38,843 nucleotides of DNA, from NCBI GenBank assembly GCA_964525395.1, contig CAZGGU010000006.1, forward strand, positions 1-38,843, written 5' to 3'. This stretch comes from 2-01-FULL-39-10-A sp964525395. GTDB lineage: Bacteria > Patescibacteriota > Microgenomatia > Levybacterales > UBA12049. Positions 9,172-16,091 of this stretch are shown piece by piece (within the stretch, counting starts at the first letter, position 1; each line of letters begins with the position of its first letter). The notes beneath the pieces were generated by a model, which was given only the letters and a program-made list of their open reading frames with translations, made no database searches and was not told the DNA's origin. The position numbers and the translations under genes are program-made.

Positions 9172-9526
9172 ATATTTAAATGAAACAATAATTTCCACTT
9201 TATTAATCGGACTTTTATTAGTTTTTATTAATCCTTTAGGTTTATTGATGCCAACTACGCTTGTAAGCATGTTGATTATTTTGTTCTTAATTTTTTTTGG
9301 ATTATTCACAGCTTTAATCTGGAAAGAAAAAGCAAAAGATGAAAGAGAAAAAGTTCACAAATTTTTCGCAGGGCATTTAGCCTTCTTAGCAGGAAGCCTA
9401 ACGCTAGTATTAATTATTGCTTACCAAGAATTTATTCACGACCTAGATCCTTTTTTAGTCTATATTCTTATTATAATGTTGATTTTTAAAATATTAGGCA
9501 GAATTTATGCAGATAAGAATTTTTAA
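9161..9526 (+). CDS. small integral membrane protein, partner of Xre regulator
   Basis: The 121 residues contain four predicted membrane segments, in two pairs separated by a charged cytosolic loop with KAKDEREKVHKF near residues 56-67. The layout, with a DER motif between helix pairs and an overlapping Xre gene upstream, resembles the DUF2178-like proteins found beside small regulators. It may modulate the regulator or sense a membrane state, but no function is established. The family assignment is tentative. Confidence 0.7.
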   Translation: MKNKYLNETIISTLLIGLLLVFINPLGLLMPTTLVSMLIILFLIFFGLFTALIWKEKAKDEREKVHKFFAGHLAFLAGSLTLVLIIAYQEFIHDLDPFLVYILIIMLIFKILGRIYADKNF

Positions 9527-9528
9527 AT

Positions 9529-10059
9529 ATGAATAAAAAAATAATAATTATTTCAGGAATCATTTTAATAATCCTAATAATTTCATTTGGTTCAATTTAT
9601 CTACTAATCTCAAATAATAAAAACCATAAAATGGTATTGCATGATGAAATGATGAATGAACCAACTACAATGATGAATGAAAATAAGATGGTGAAAGACG
9701 ACAACAAAATGACAGATGAAGGTACGAAGATGATGGAAAAATCGAAATACGTAGAATATTCTAAAACAAATTTGGAATCTGCTAGTGATAAAAGGGTTTT
9801 ATTTTTTTATGCCTCATGGTGCCCCACCTGCAGACCAGCTGATGTTAATTTTAAAGCCAATATTTCTAAAATTCCGGATAACGTTACGTTGTTCAGAGTT
9901 AATTATAATGATCCAGAAACCAATCAAGAAGAAAAAGATTTAGATAGAAAATATAACGTTACATATCAACATACTTTTGTTCAAATAGATGCCAAAGGTA
10001 AAGAAATTACTAGATGGAATGGCGGACAAATAGATGAACTATTATCTAATATAAAATAA
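9529..10059 (+). CDS. membrane-anchored thioredoxin-like protein with Met-rich linker
   Basis: An N-terminal membrane anchor (about 4-27) is followed by a linker at 35-70 containing nine methionines among acidic and basic residues. A thioredoxin fold comes next, with the active site CPTC at 98-101 (YASWCPTCRPAD). It should act outside the membrane as a thiol-disulfide exchanger. Its stop overlaps the start of the DipZ-like gene by one base, so the membrane electron carrier is probably its reductant. The Met-rich linker resembles copper-binding tracts, which suggests copper sensing or tolerance; this is speculation from composition. Confidence 0.85.
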   Translation: MNKKIIIISGIILIILIISFGSIYLLISNNKNHKMVLHDEMMNEPTTMMNENKMVKDDNKMTDEGTKMMEKSKYVEYSKTNLESASDKRVLFFYASWCPTCRPADVNFKANISKIPDNVTLFRVNYNDPETNQEEKDLDRKYNVTYQHTFVQIDAKGKEITRWNGGQIDELLSNIK

Positions 10060-11753
10060 TGCTTATACTTATCTTATTTGCGTTCCTAGGTGGAATAATT
10101 ACAATTCTTTCTCCATGCATACTTCCAATATTACCAATAGTCTTAGCAGGGAGTTTCGGTTCAAAGAAGAAACCAGTAGGGATAGTATTAGGTTTCATTT
10201 TAAGCTTTACAATTTTTACATTATTTTTAACAACAATTGTGAAAGTTACCAATATTCCAGCTGATATTTTAAGAAATTTTTCCATCATTGTAATATTTTT
10301 ATTCGGTGTCAGTTTATTAATTCCTAAATTTCAATATTATTTAGAATTATTATTCTCAAAACTAGCATCAAAATATAATTCGACAGGAAACCATCAGGGA
10401 TTTCTTGGGGGTATTTTAATAGGACTAAGCTTGGGTCTTATTTGGACACCTTGCGTTGGACCTATAATTGCATCAGTTATCACATTAGCAGCCACGAGCA
10501 CAGTAACTTTTGACGCAATACTAATTACATTTTCTTATGCCTTAGGCACAGCAATACCAATGTTTGCAATAATGCTTGGTGGCAGATCATTATTGCAGAA
10601 AGTTTCATGGCTTACATCAAATACTGATAAATTACAAAAATTCTTTGGAATATTTATGATCATAGTTGCATTAGCTTTGTTTCTCAATATCGATAGATCT
10701 TTCCAATCATTTATTTTGGATAAATTTCCAAATTACGGAGCAGGTTTAACCAAACTCGAAGATAACAATATCGTGAGAAACGAACTCAGTAGTAAATCAG
10801 ACAATAATTCTCATTCAAATCTTCTCAACGAAAATTATCCTTCACCTGAAATTGAAGGAATTTCTAAGTGGATTAATTCAGATCCGCAAAAAATTAAAGA
10901 CTTAAAGGGGAAAGTAGTATTGGTTGATTTCTGGACTTATACTTGCATCAACTGCATTAGAACACTTCCACATATAGCAGAGTGGAATGAAAAATATAAA
11001 GATAAAGGACTAGTGATTATCGGAGTTCACACTCCAGAATTTGAATTTGAAAAAAATACTAGTAATGTGGAAAAGGCGGTTAAACAATTCGGAATTACTT
11101 ATCCAGTGGCGCAAGATAATGATTATAAGACTTGGAATAATTTTGATAATCTTTATTGGCCAGCCAAATATCTGATCGATGCCAAAGGAAATGTGAGATA
11201 TACGCATTTTGGAGAAGGAGATTATGATAAAACCGAAGAAGCTATTCAAACCCTTTTAAAAGAATCAGGAATCGATGTGAAAGAAGATATTAGCCAAATG
11301 TCAGACGACACCCCAAAAACTCGAACTTCACCTGAAACATATCTTGGTTCATCCAGAATGCAATATTATTATCCCAACGGATCCACAGCTAATGGTGAAG
11401 CCAACTTTATACTATCTAATAATATTCCAGTAAATACATTCTCGCTTGGAAATCGCTGGAACGTCATGAATGAATATTCTAGTGCGATAAAAAATGCAGT
11501 GCTTAAATATAATTTCAGCGCGAAAAATGTTTATCTAGTGATGAGGAGCAAAGATGGATCACCTAAAAAAGTAAAAGTTTATGTCGATGGAAAAGCAGTA
11601 GCATCTAACGCTGGTAAAGATGTTATTAATGGGGAAGTCACAGTAACAGATGACAGACTATACAATTTGGTAAATTTAAAAGGGGTAGAAAATAGAGAAC
11701 TTCTTCTGAAATTTGAAAGTGGAGTAGAAGTCTTCGCTTTCACCTTCGGATAA
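10059..11753 (+). CDS. DipZ-type fusion: CcdA membrane domain, thioredoxin, C-terminal beta domain
   Basis: Moves reducing equivalents from the cytosol across the membrane to an attached thioredoxin. The CcdA/DsbD-beta domain (about 1-215) carries the two redox cysteines C20 (ILSPCILP) and C132 (WTPCVGP). A TlpA-like thioredoxin domain (about 260-405) has the atypical active site C296-I-N-C299 (YTCINCIRTLP), a hallmark of DipZ proteins. The remaining 150 residues form the C-terminal DipZ domain, probably a carbohydrate-binding-like beta sandwich. Length 564 is normal for DipZ. With the upstream thioredoxin it forms an exported thiol-redox relay. Confidence 0.9.
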   Translation: MLILILFAFLGGIITILSPCILPILPIVLAGSFGSKKKPVGIVLGFILSFTIFTLFLTTIVKVTNIPADILRNFSIIVIFLFGVSLLIPKFQYYLELLFSKLASKYNSTGNHQGFLGGILIGLSLGLIWTPCVGPIIASVITLAATSTVTFDAILITFSYALGTAIPMFAIMLGGRSLLQKVSWLTSNTDKLQKFFGIFMIIVALALFLNIDRSFQSFILDKFPNYGAGLTKLEDNNIVRNELSSKSDNNSHSNLLNENYPSPEIEGISKWINSDPQKIKDLKGKVVLVDFWTYTCINCIRTLPHIAEWNEKYKDKGLVIIGVHTPEFEFEKNTSNVEKAVKQFGITYPVAQDNDYKTWNNFDNLYWPAKYLIDAKGNVRYTHFGEGDYDKTEEAIQTLLKESGIDVKEDISQMSDDTPKTRTSPETYLGSSRMQYYYPNGSTANGEANFILSNNIPVNTFSLGNRWNVMNEYSSAIKNAVLKYNFSAKNVYLVMRSKDGSPKKVKVYVDGKAVASNAGKDVINGEVTVTDDRLYNLVNLKGVENRELLLKFESGVEVFAFTFG

Positions 11754-11876
11754 ATTTCTATTTAAATTGGAGAGTTTAGGCGCTTTAGGATTAATAGGTT
11801 TTTGTTTGATCTGTCGCAATTGACAGCAAACATCGACTTTTCATCGGTCAGCGCCTCGCCCTCTTTAGCCTTACGG

Positions 11877-12425
11877 CTACTTCATGAAACCAACCGGGAC
11901 GTGGAACTCGTAGCTCGTCGAGCAGCGCTCAAGAGCGAACAAGCTCGTCCAGCTATACTTGAGCACCCAGCTACGCATGGTGACGCTTGGCGCCACTTCA
12001 GCGTAGACAACGACTCTTACATCGCTGCTCGGAACTTGCTCCGTATGCTTCTTGCCCTGCTCGTCGATCCACGTGAAGCAACAGCTTTCTGCTGCCCCAG
12101 AGATCACGATCAAGGCCTCACCCTGTGTTGAGGCTTCACCTCGCGAAAGACCGCGCACCGCAAATCCCCTAAGGGATGTGATGCGATAGACCTGCTCGCA
12201 CTTGATCTGCGGAAGTACATCTCCGAGAACTGATGCGATATAGCCTGCGATCAGGACAGCGAAACACGCTGCCAGAATGCTCGAAGCACCTGCTCCGATA
12301 AAGGATATGATCACATCCCAGAGCGTCACCGTCGTCCAGCCATCCATGCTGCGAAAGAACGCATCATAGCCGACTTGCAATCCGGCGTACCCAGCGATGA
12401 TCGCGAGCACTACTATGAGACCCAC
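11877..12425 (-). CDS. GC-rich orphan membrane protein, unknown
   Basis: 182 residues beginning with GTG, preceded by an AAAGGGA Shine-Dalgarno and by its own consensus promoter at 12504-12532. Two hydrophobic regions (about 2-24 and 38-70) are followed by a soluble domain of about 110 residues with three cysteines. I do not recognise the family. Base composition is much more GC-rich than the flanking genes, and codons such as CTC, GCG and CGC are common, unlike the neighbours. This suggests recent transfer or a gene under different constraints. It is convergent with the DipZ-like gene. An overlapping plus-strand frame is treated as a shadow. Confidence 0.65.
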   Translation of the reverse strand: MGLIVVLAIIAGYAGLQVGYDAFFRSMDGWTTVTLWDVIISFIGAGASSILAACFAVLIAGYIASVLGDVLPQIKCEQVYRITSLRGFAVRGLSRGEASTQGEALIVISGAAESCCFTWIDEQGKKHTEQVPSSDVRVVVYAEVAPSVTMRSWVLKYSWTSLFALERCSTSYEFHVPVGFMK

Positions 12426-12503
12426 TGTTTTCCCTTTCTTTTGGCTTCAGTTAAAGAGCGTGCCTCTCAAATTAGCTTTCACTTCTTTGAAAAGCAGGCA
12501 CAA

Positions 12504-12532
12504 AGTATAACAGAAAGCGAAAGAAATGTCAA
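12504..12532 (-). promoter_or_regulatory. consensus promoter of the orphan membrane gene
   Basis: On the minus strand TTGACA (12532-12527) and TATACT (12509-12504) are separated by 17 bases. CCTATAG lies one base upstream of the -35, as in two other promoters of this window. The predicted 5' leader is about 70 bases. Confidence 0.75.
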
Positions 12533-12636
12533 ACTATAGGGTATATAATTCTCATATAAATTCGAATTTCGACCACTATTGATTCTGTACTAATAAACCT
12601 TATGAAGATCTACAAACAATTTAATATTTTATTAGA

Positions 12637-12672
12637 CCTATAGTTGACATTTTGACTTACTTTAACTATAAT
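12637..12672 (+). promoter_or_regulatory. perfect sigma70 promoter, leaderless, with CCTATAG element
   Basis: CCTATAG (12637-12643) abuts TTGACA (12644-12649); a 17-base spacer leads to TATAAT (12667-12672). The ATG at 12681 comes 8 bases later, so the transcript is expected to have at most a couple of leader bases. Confidence 0.8.
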
Positions 12673-12680
12673 TCACAGCT

Positions 12681-13610
12681 ATGAACGTTGAACTTGCATA
12701 TCAAATGTGGCCAGAAGAAATGAACTATTCACCTGAACAAATTGAGACGTATCGCGCTGCTCTCGCTCCATACAAGGAATCCTTATTGAGGCTCAAAAGC
12801 ACAATGCTCAAAGATGATGAAAATATAGGAATATCTAGAGAAGACCTAATTTTACCTCAATTCACAATGGGCATGACCACTAGAGATGGATGGAAACTTC
12901 AAGTGAGATATTTTGAAGATACAAATTCAGTAGAACTACATATTTTAGTTGAGGAACATAGATCGTTTATTGATGGTGAAGATATAGTTTATGAACATTA
13001 CACCAATCATCCTGAAGAAGGAAAACATACTTCGCATTTTAAAACTTGGGATGCAGGTGAAGTGCCTGTAGATTTAGATGCGTATATGAGGCTTGCATGG
13101 TTAAAAGCGACTTCAATTAATAGATATACTTCTTTACCGTTGGTCTGGTCATCACGTAGAAATGCACAAGATGAAAAAGAAAGACTTGCTAGGCTTGAAG
13201 AGACTAGAAGAGTAATTGAAGAAATTAAAGATAGACGAACTCAAGAGATTGAATTAGTGGAGGACAAACCCATGCCTAATATTTTTAGCAACGAAAAACC
13301 ATGGGAAGAATCTATTACGGGAGAATGGAGTCCTGATTCAGGAATTTACAATTTAAGAGATCTTCCAATCTCAGAATTAACGGAACTTTTACTCTCTCAT
13401 CCATATGCCATTGAGACTGCTTTAATTGAAATGCATGGTCATGGAGATCATAAGAGATCAGTGGAGTTAGCTAGATCGTTGGCTAAATCAAATCCTAACA
13501 TTGAATTAAGATTAAGAAAGAACTTAGGAAAAGCAGCATATTATTTTCTTGATAAACCTATTGAGGAGTTTGAAGCCAAAGAAGAACCAAAACCTAAGCC
13601 TCTAAATTAG
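12681..13610 (+). CDS. hypothetical cytosolic protein, unknown
   Basis: 309 residues, no signal peptide and no membrane segment. The middle (about 160-190) is a charged, probably coiled-coil stretch (ARLEETRRVIEEIKDRR). The C-terminus ends in a lysine/proline-rich tail. I recognise no family. It has the best promoter of the window and a leaderless start, divergent from the GC-rich orphan gene. Its stop is two bases from the 3' end of the convergent tRNA-Phe gene. Confidence 0.75.
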   Translation: MNVELAYQMWPEEMNYSPEQIETYRAALAPYKESLLRLKSTMLKDDENIGISREDLILPQFTMGMTTRDGWKLQVRYFEDTNSVELHILVEEHRSFIDGEDIVYEHYTNHPEEGKHTSHFKTWDAGEVPVDLDAYMRLAWLKATSINRYTSLPLVWSSRRNAQDEKERLARLEETRRVIEEIKDRRTQEIELVEDKPMPNIFSNEKPWEESITGEWSPDSGIYNLRDLPISELTELLLSHPYAIETALIEMHGHGDHKRSVELARSLAKSNPNIELRLRKNLGKAAYYFLDKPIEEFEAKEEPKPKPLN

Positions 13611-13612
13611 TG

Positions 13613-13685
13613 TGCTGAGAGTGTGAGTCGAACACACATAGCCTGTTCTTCAGACAGGTGCCTTGACCACCTTGGCTATCTCAGC
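13613..13685 (-). tRNA. tRNA-Phe (GAA)
   Basis: Acceptor GCTGAGA pairs with TCTCAGC; D arm GCC/GGC; anticodon arm CCTGT/ACAGG with loop CTGAAGA (anticodon GAA); T arm GTGTG-TTCGACT-CACAC. 73 bases with discriminator A. CCA is not encoded. The 5' end lies two bases from the N gap. Confidence 0.93.
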
Positions 13686-13687
13686 GC

Positions 13688-13787
13688 NNNNNNNNNNNNN
13701 NNNNNNNNNNNNNNNNNNNNNNNNNNNNNNNNNNNNNNNNNNNNNNNNNNNNNNNNNNNNNNNNNNNNNNNNNNNNNNNNNNNNNNN
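13688..13787. other. scaffold gap of 100 N
   Basis: Exactly 100 unknown bases, the conventional filler for a gap of unknown size. It lies between two minus-strand tRNA genes, so further tRNAs may be hidden and adjacency across it is not proven. Confidence 0.99.
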
Positions 13788-13789
13788 AG

Positions 13790-13862
13790 TGGACGGTGCA
13801 GGGATCGAACCCGCGACATTCGCAGTGTAAATGCGACGCTCTACCAGCTGAGCTAACCGTCC
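13790..13862 (-). tRNA. tRNA-Val (TAC)
   Basis: Acceptor GGACGGT/ACCGTCC, standard D arm, anticodon arm TCGCA/TGCGA with loop TTTACAC (anticodon TAC), T arm GCGGG-TTCGATC-CCTGC. Discriminator A, CCA not encoded. Confidence 0.95.
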
Positions 13863-13901
13863 AATCATCCAATTATAATGTATTTCGAAGCTAATATCAA
13901 T

Positions 13902-13936
13902 AAAATAGAGTGGAGCGCTTAACCCCACTCTATTTT
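13902..13936 (-). terminator. intrinsic terminator after the crystallin-like gene
   Basis: A 12-bp perfect inverted repeat (AAAATAGAGTGG at 13902-13913 with its complement at 13925-13936) and an 11-base loop. The T-rich arm lies 3' on either strand. It follows the stop codon of the minus-strand gene by about 12 bases. Confidence 0.8.
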
Positions 13937-13947
13937 CCTAAGAATAG

Positions 13948-14427
13948 TTACTCACCAAAGTAAACTCTTTTTACAGATGAAATTTTATTATCATCTATTG
14001 AGCCAATGTCATACTTAGTAGTACTTAATAGAATATAATCTCCTTCTTGATCTTTTTGGAAATAAAACTGCGTGAAGTATGGCCCTTCAGGCAAATCTTT
14101 TACCCATATGGATGAAATACTATTACTAAATGTCTTAGTGCTAGGTGCTCCTTTGTATTGAGGTAGCTGAGATAAATCATCCCAATAACCACATAACCTT
14201 GCTCTTGCACCACTGAAATTGTGGTCTACAAAAACAGTTGCTTTAAATCCTGGATTGGGATCATCACATCTATCATCTACGGGTACATCAATATAAACGT
14301 TAGGAGAAACTTCTTGGGATACCCAATGCCATGAAGGGTGGTTGGTAGCTAAAGCTTGAGCTGCAGAACCTGAAAAAAGCACTAATGCTGAAGCTACGAG
14401 AAAGGCAGAGAATATTTTTTTATGCAT
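13948..14427 (-). CDS. secreted beta/gamma-crystallin-like protein
   Basis: 159 residues from the ATG at 14427, chosen because a strong GGAGGTGA Shine-Dalgarno (14440-14433) sits at the right distance. The signal peptide covers about 1-26 (a KK start, hydrophobic core and Ala-rich cleavage region). The mature part contains TVFVDHNFSGARARLCGYWDDL and later FSNSISSIWV. This is the pattern of one Greek-key motif of the beta/gamma-crystallin or peptidase-inhibitor I36 fold. Such secreted domains bind calcium or inhibit proteases in other bacteria; the role here is unknown. It has its own promoter and terminator. Confidence 0.75.
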   Translation of the reverse strand: MHKKIFSAFLVASALVLFSGSAAQALATNHPSWHWVSQEVSPNVYIDVPVDDRCDDPNPGFKATVFVDHNFSGARARLCGYWDDLSQLPQYKGAPSTKTFSNSISSIWVKDLPEGPYFTQFYFQKDQEGDYILLSTTKYDIGSIDDNKISSVKRVYFGE

Positions 14428-14462
14428 TTTATTCACCTCCAACTGCACTTAAGGATGGAGGA

Positions 14463-14491
14463 ATTATGCTACCAAGCGCAGGGGATTGCAA
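14463..14491 (-). promoter_or_regulatory. promoter of the crystallin-like gene
   Basis: Minus strand TTGCAA (14491-14486), 17-base spacer, CATAAT (14468-14463). The leader of about 30 bases contains the GGAGGTGA site. Confidence 0.6.
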
Positions 14492-14523
14492 GCAAAAACA
14501 CCAATTCTTACATATTAAAGATG

Positions 14524-14607
14524 TGCGGATGAGAGGACTCGAACCTCCACGCTTTTTAGGGCACAGCCACCTCAAGGCTGCGTGTATACCAGTTTCACCA
14601 CATCCGC
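14524..14607 (-). tRNA. tRNA-Leu (GAG)
   Basis: Class II tRNA, 84 bases: acceptor GCGGATG/CATCCGC, anticodon arm CAGCC/GGCTG with loop TTGAGGT (anticodon GAG), a long variable arm, T arm GGAGG-TTCGAGT-CCTCT. CCA not encoded. Confidence 0.95.
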
Positions 14608-14702
14608 GCGTGCGCTCTGCGTTCATTTTATCATTCCTGAGGCTGGATGGGAAGATGTTGCGTGGGCTCGTCGGATATCCCTAAAAATCTCTCTATCAGC
14701 TT

Positions 14703-15161
14703 TCAACTCTCTTCATCAGCAGCTCTTACCTCGGGGGACCTCATATCAAACTGAACGAGTTTAATTCCTAAATCCTCAAGCATTCCGGCATAATCACCAT
14801 CATTTTCTACTGTTTCCATTTCTAACCAATTCTGAGTTCCTTCTTCTTCATCATATTCTTCCTCTGGAAGAGTCTCTGTATATCCTAACTTCATGCCAAA
14901 AAATTCAGAACCTCTAAAATCAGGCGTGTATACCTCAGTTACCTCATCTTTTACTAGTCTGGCGAATGTTCGCTCATCAATATCCGAACCGACTCCAGAA
15001 TAAAAATGTTCAAAGGAAGTAAATTCCTGTAGCCTACCATTCAGTACTCTATATAACAGCAAAAAAGTTTCCTCGCGTTCATAATCAGCTTCAGTATATT
15101 TAAAAACTATATATTTTCCTTCAAGAGGATGTGGTTCTCTAGGTTCGCGTTCTATACTCAT
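14703..15161 (-). CDS. hypothetical acidic protein, unknown
   Basis: 152 residues, rich in Glu and Asp, with a particularly acidic stretch near 106-115. No signal peptide, membrane helix or known motif. A -10-like TAATAT (15173-15168) ends 6 bases before the ATG, again suggesting a leaderless transcript. It lies between two tRNA-Leu genes on the same strand. Coding status is supported by length and absence of better frames. Confidence 0.6.
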   Translation of the reverse strand: MSIEREPREPHPLEGKYIVFKYTEADYEREETFLLLYRVLNGRLQEFTSFEHFYSGVGSDIDERTFARLVKDEVTEVYTPDFRGSEFFGMKLGYTETLPEEEYDEEEGTQNWLEMETVENDGDYAGMLEDLGIKLVQFDMRSPEVRAADEES

Positions 15162-15201
15162 GTGAGGATATTATCATACGTTTGTTCGTGAAGGAAGCAT
15201 T

Positions 15202-15220
15202 TGGTGCCCGGGGGAGACTC
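15202..15220 (-). other. possible tRNA 3' remnant
   Basis: Read on the minus strand, 15220-15202 gives GAGTCTCCCCCGGGCACCA. This resembles the end of a T arm plus acceptor strand with an encoded CCA, but the T loop is truncated and no matching 5' half exists. Chance cannot be excluded. Confidence 0.2.
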
Positions 15221-15277
15221 CCTATTTCGCTAAACCTTCACAGGGTAAACGAACTTACACGCGCTTGTCCTTCAAAG

Positions 15278-15361
15278 TGCCCCAAGAGGGACTCGAACCC
15301 TCACATCATTTCTGATACTAGCTCCTGAAGCTAGCCTGTCTACCAATTTCAGCATCGGGGC
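15278..15361 (-). tRNA. tRNA-Leu (CAG)
   Basis: Class II tRNA, 84 bases: acceptor GCCCCGA/TTGGGGC, D loop AATTGGTAGAC, anticodon arm CTAGC/GCTAG with loop TTCAGGA (anticodon CAG), variable arm near TATCAGAAATGATG, T arm GAGGG-TTCGAGT-CCCTC. CCA not encoded. Confidence 0.95.
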
Positions 15362-15366
15362 ACGAC

Positions 15367-15397
15367 GGAGGATCTACCAATTCCGCCACTCGGTCTC
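15367..15397 (-). pseudogene. 5'-half remnant of a tRNA-Leu
   Basis: On the minus strand this reads as a tRNA-Leu acceptor strand and D arm: GAGACCG, then AGTGGCGGAATTGGTAGA. It breaks off before any anticodon stem, five bases upstream of the intact tRNA-Leu(CAG). The matching acceptor 3' strand is absent. It is probably a decayed duplicate or the scar of an integration or recombination event. Confidence 0.6.
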
Positions 15398-15433
15398 AAT
15401 TGAATTTTAACAGAAGATAAATTAAGTTTAAAG

Positions 15434-15802
15434 TTAAATTCTTCGGCGGGAAGTAGCAGAGTGAATTTGCCTTGCGTTCCATCGTGTTTGATTATAAAAA
15501 ATTCTTTTCTCTAAACGAGGCTGATAAACAATATCCATCTGTGAACGCGACTTTAATTGAGTATCGGCAATAGGTTTAGGATTTATTCTAGGGGGAGAAT
15601 GGTCAATTATTACATCTGACTTTAGCATTTGATTAAAAATATCTGAGCCAGGGAGCAATTGGTCTGGGGCAATTTTAGCTGCACGAGGATGAGGAGGTGA
15701 ATCCAACTTCTGATCGCCTTCGATTACTGTAGGGTGGGGCACATCTCCCTGAATTCCGTCCAAATTCGGATCCAGGAAGAGGCCGCTTTCTGCAGTCGCC
15801 AC
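15434..15802 (-). CDS. doubtful hypothetical ORF
   Basis: 122 codons starting at GTG, with a -10-like TAAAAT six bases upstream that would fit the leaderless pattern of the window. The product is proline- and arginine-rich with no recognisable domain. Composition is not clearly that of a protein. It may be real or a chance frame in a stretch that otherwise holds nothing I recognise. Confidence 0.3.
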   Translation of the reverse strand: MATAESGLFLDPNLDGIQGDVPHPTVIEGDQKLDSPPHPRAAKIAPDQLLPGSDIFNQMLKSDVIIDHSPPRINPKPIADTQLKSRSQMDIVYQPRLEKRIFYNQTRWNARQIHSATSRRRI

Positions 15803-15866
15803 AAAAACATTTTAAATTTTAAAATCTAAAGAGAAAAGATGACAAAGTGGGTCAGAAATAATCAAA

Positions 15867-15896
15867 TTGAAGATTGTGCTCGATTTACGGTATAAT
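15867..15896 (+). promoter_or_regulatory. promoter of tRNA-Gln
   Basis: TTGAAG (15867-15872), 18-base spacer, TATAAT (15891-15896). The predicted start is about four bases before the tRNA. Confidence 0.65.
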
Positions 15897-15906
15897 GAAA
15901 GTCCAT

Positions 15907-15980
15907 TGGGAAGTCGTCTAATGGTAGGACAACAGACTTTGGATCTGTTTATTCTGGTTCGAATCCAGGCTTCCCAGCCA
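15907..15980 (+). tRNA. tRNA-Gln (TTG) with encoded CCA
   Basis: Acceptor TGGGAAG/CTTCCCA, D arm GTC/GAC, anticodon arm ACAGA/TCTGT with loop CTTTGGA (anticodon TTG), T arm CTGG-TTCGAATC-CAGG, discriminator G. CCA follows directly (15978-15980), unlike every other tRNA in this window. It stands at the left edge of the restriction-modification region. Confidence 0.95.
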
Positions 15981-16053
15981 AGACGGGCACCCTATGGTGA
16001 CCGTATTCTCTATTTAGATTGAAAGGCCTTGCTAAAAGCCACTTTTTTAGGCA

Positions 16054-16085
16054 AAAGATTCTAACCGTGGAATCTTTGATAAACT
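16054..16085 (+). promoter_or_regulatory. inverted repeat and -10 box before the restriction gene
   Basis: AAAGATTC (16054-16061) and GAATCTTT (16070-16077) form an 8-bp palindrome with an 8-base spacer, directly upstream of TAAACT (16080-16085), which ends 6 bases before the ATG. The position fits an operator for a repressor covering the core promoter. The HTH of the methyltransferase is a candidate binder. Confidence 0.5.
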
Positions 16086-16091
16086 GTACGT

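Noticed and set aside
11802..12131. Plus-strand ORF of 109 codons opposite the GC-rich gene
   Set aside because: It has no promoter or ribosome site of its own, its product is low-complexity, and the minus-strand frame has a promoter, a Shine-Dalgarno and membrane-protein character. Long open frames on both strands are expected in GC-rich DNA.
15179..15270. SRP RNA, because GAAGGAAGCA resembles its conserved loop
   Set aside because: The tetraloop closing pairs do not form and no complementary 5' strand lies at the expected distance; an adjacent coding start occupies that space.
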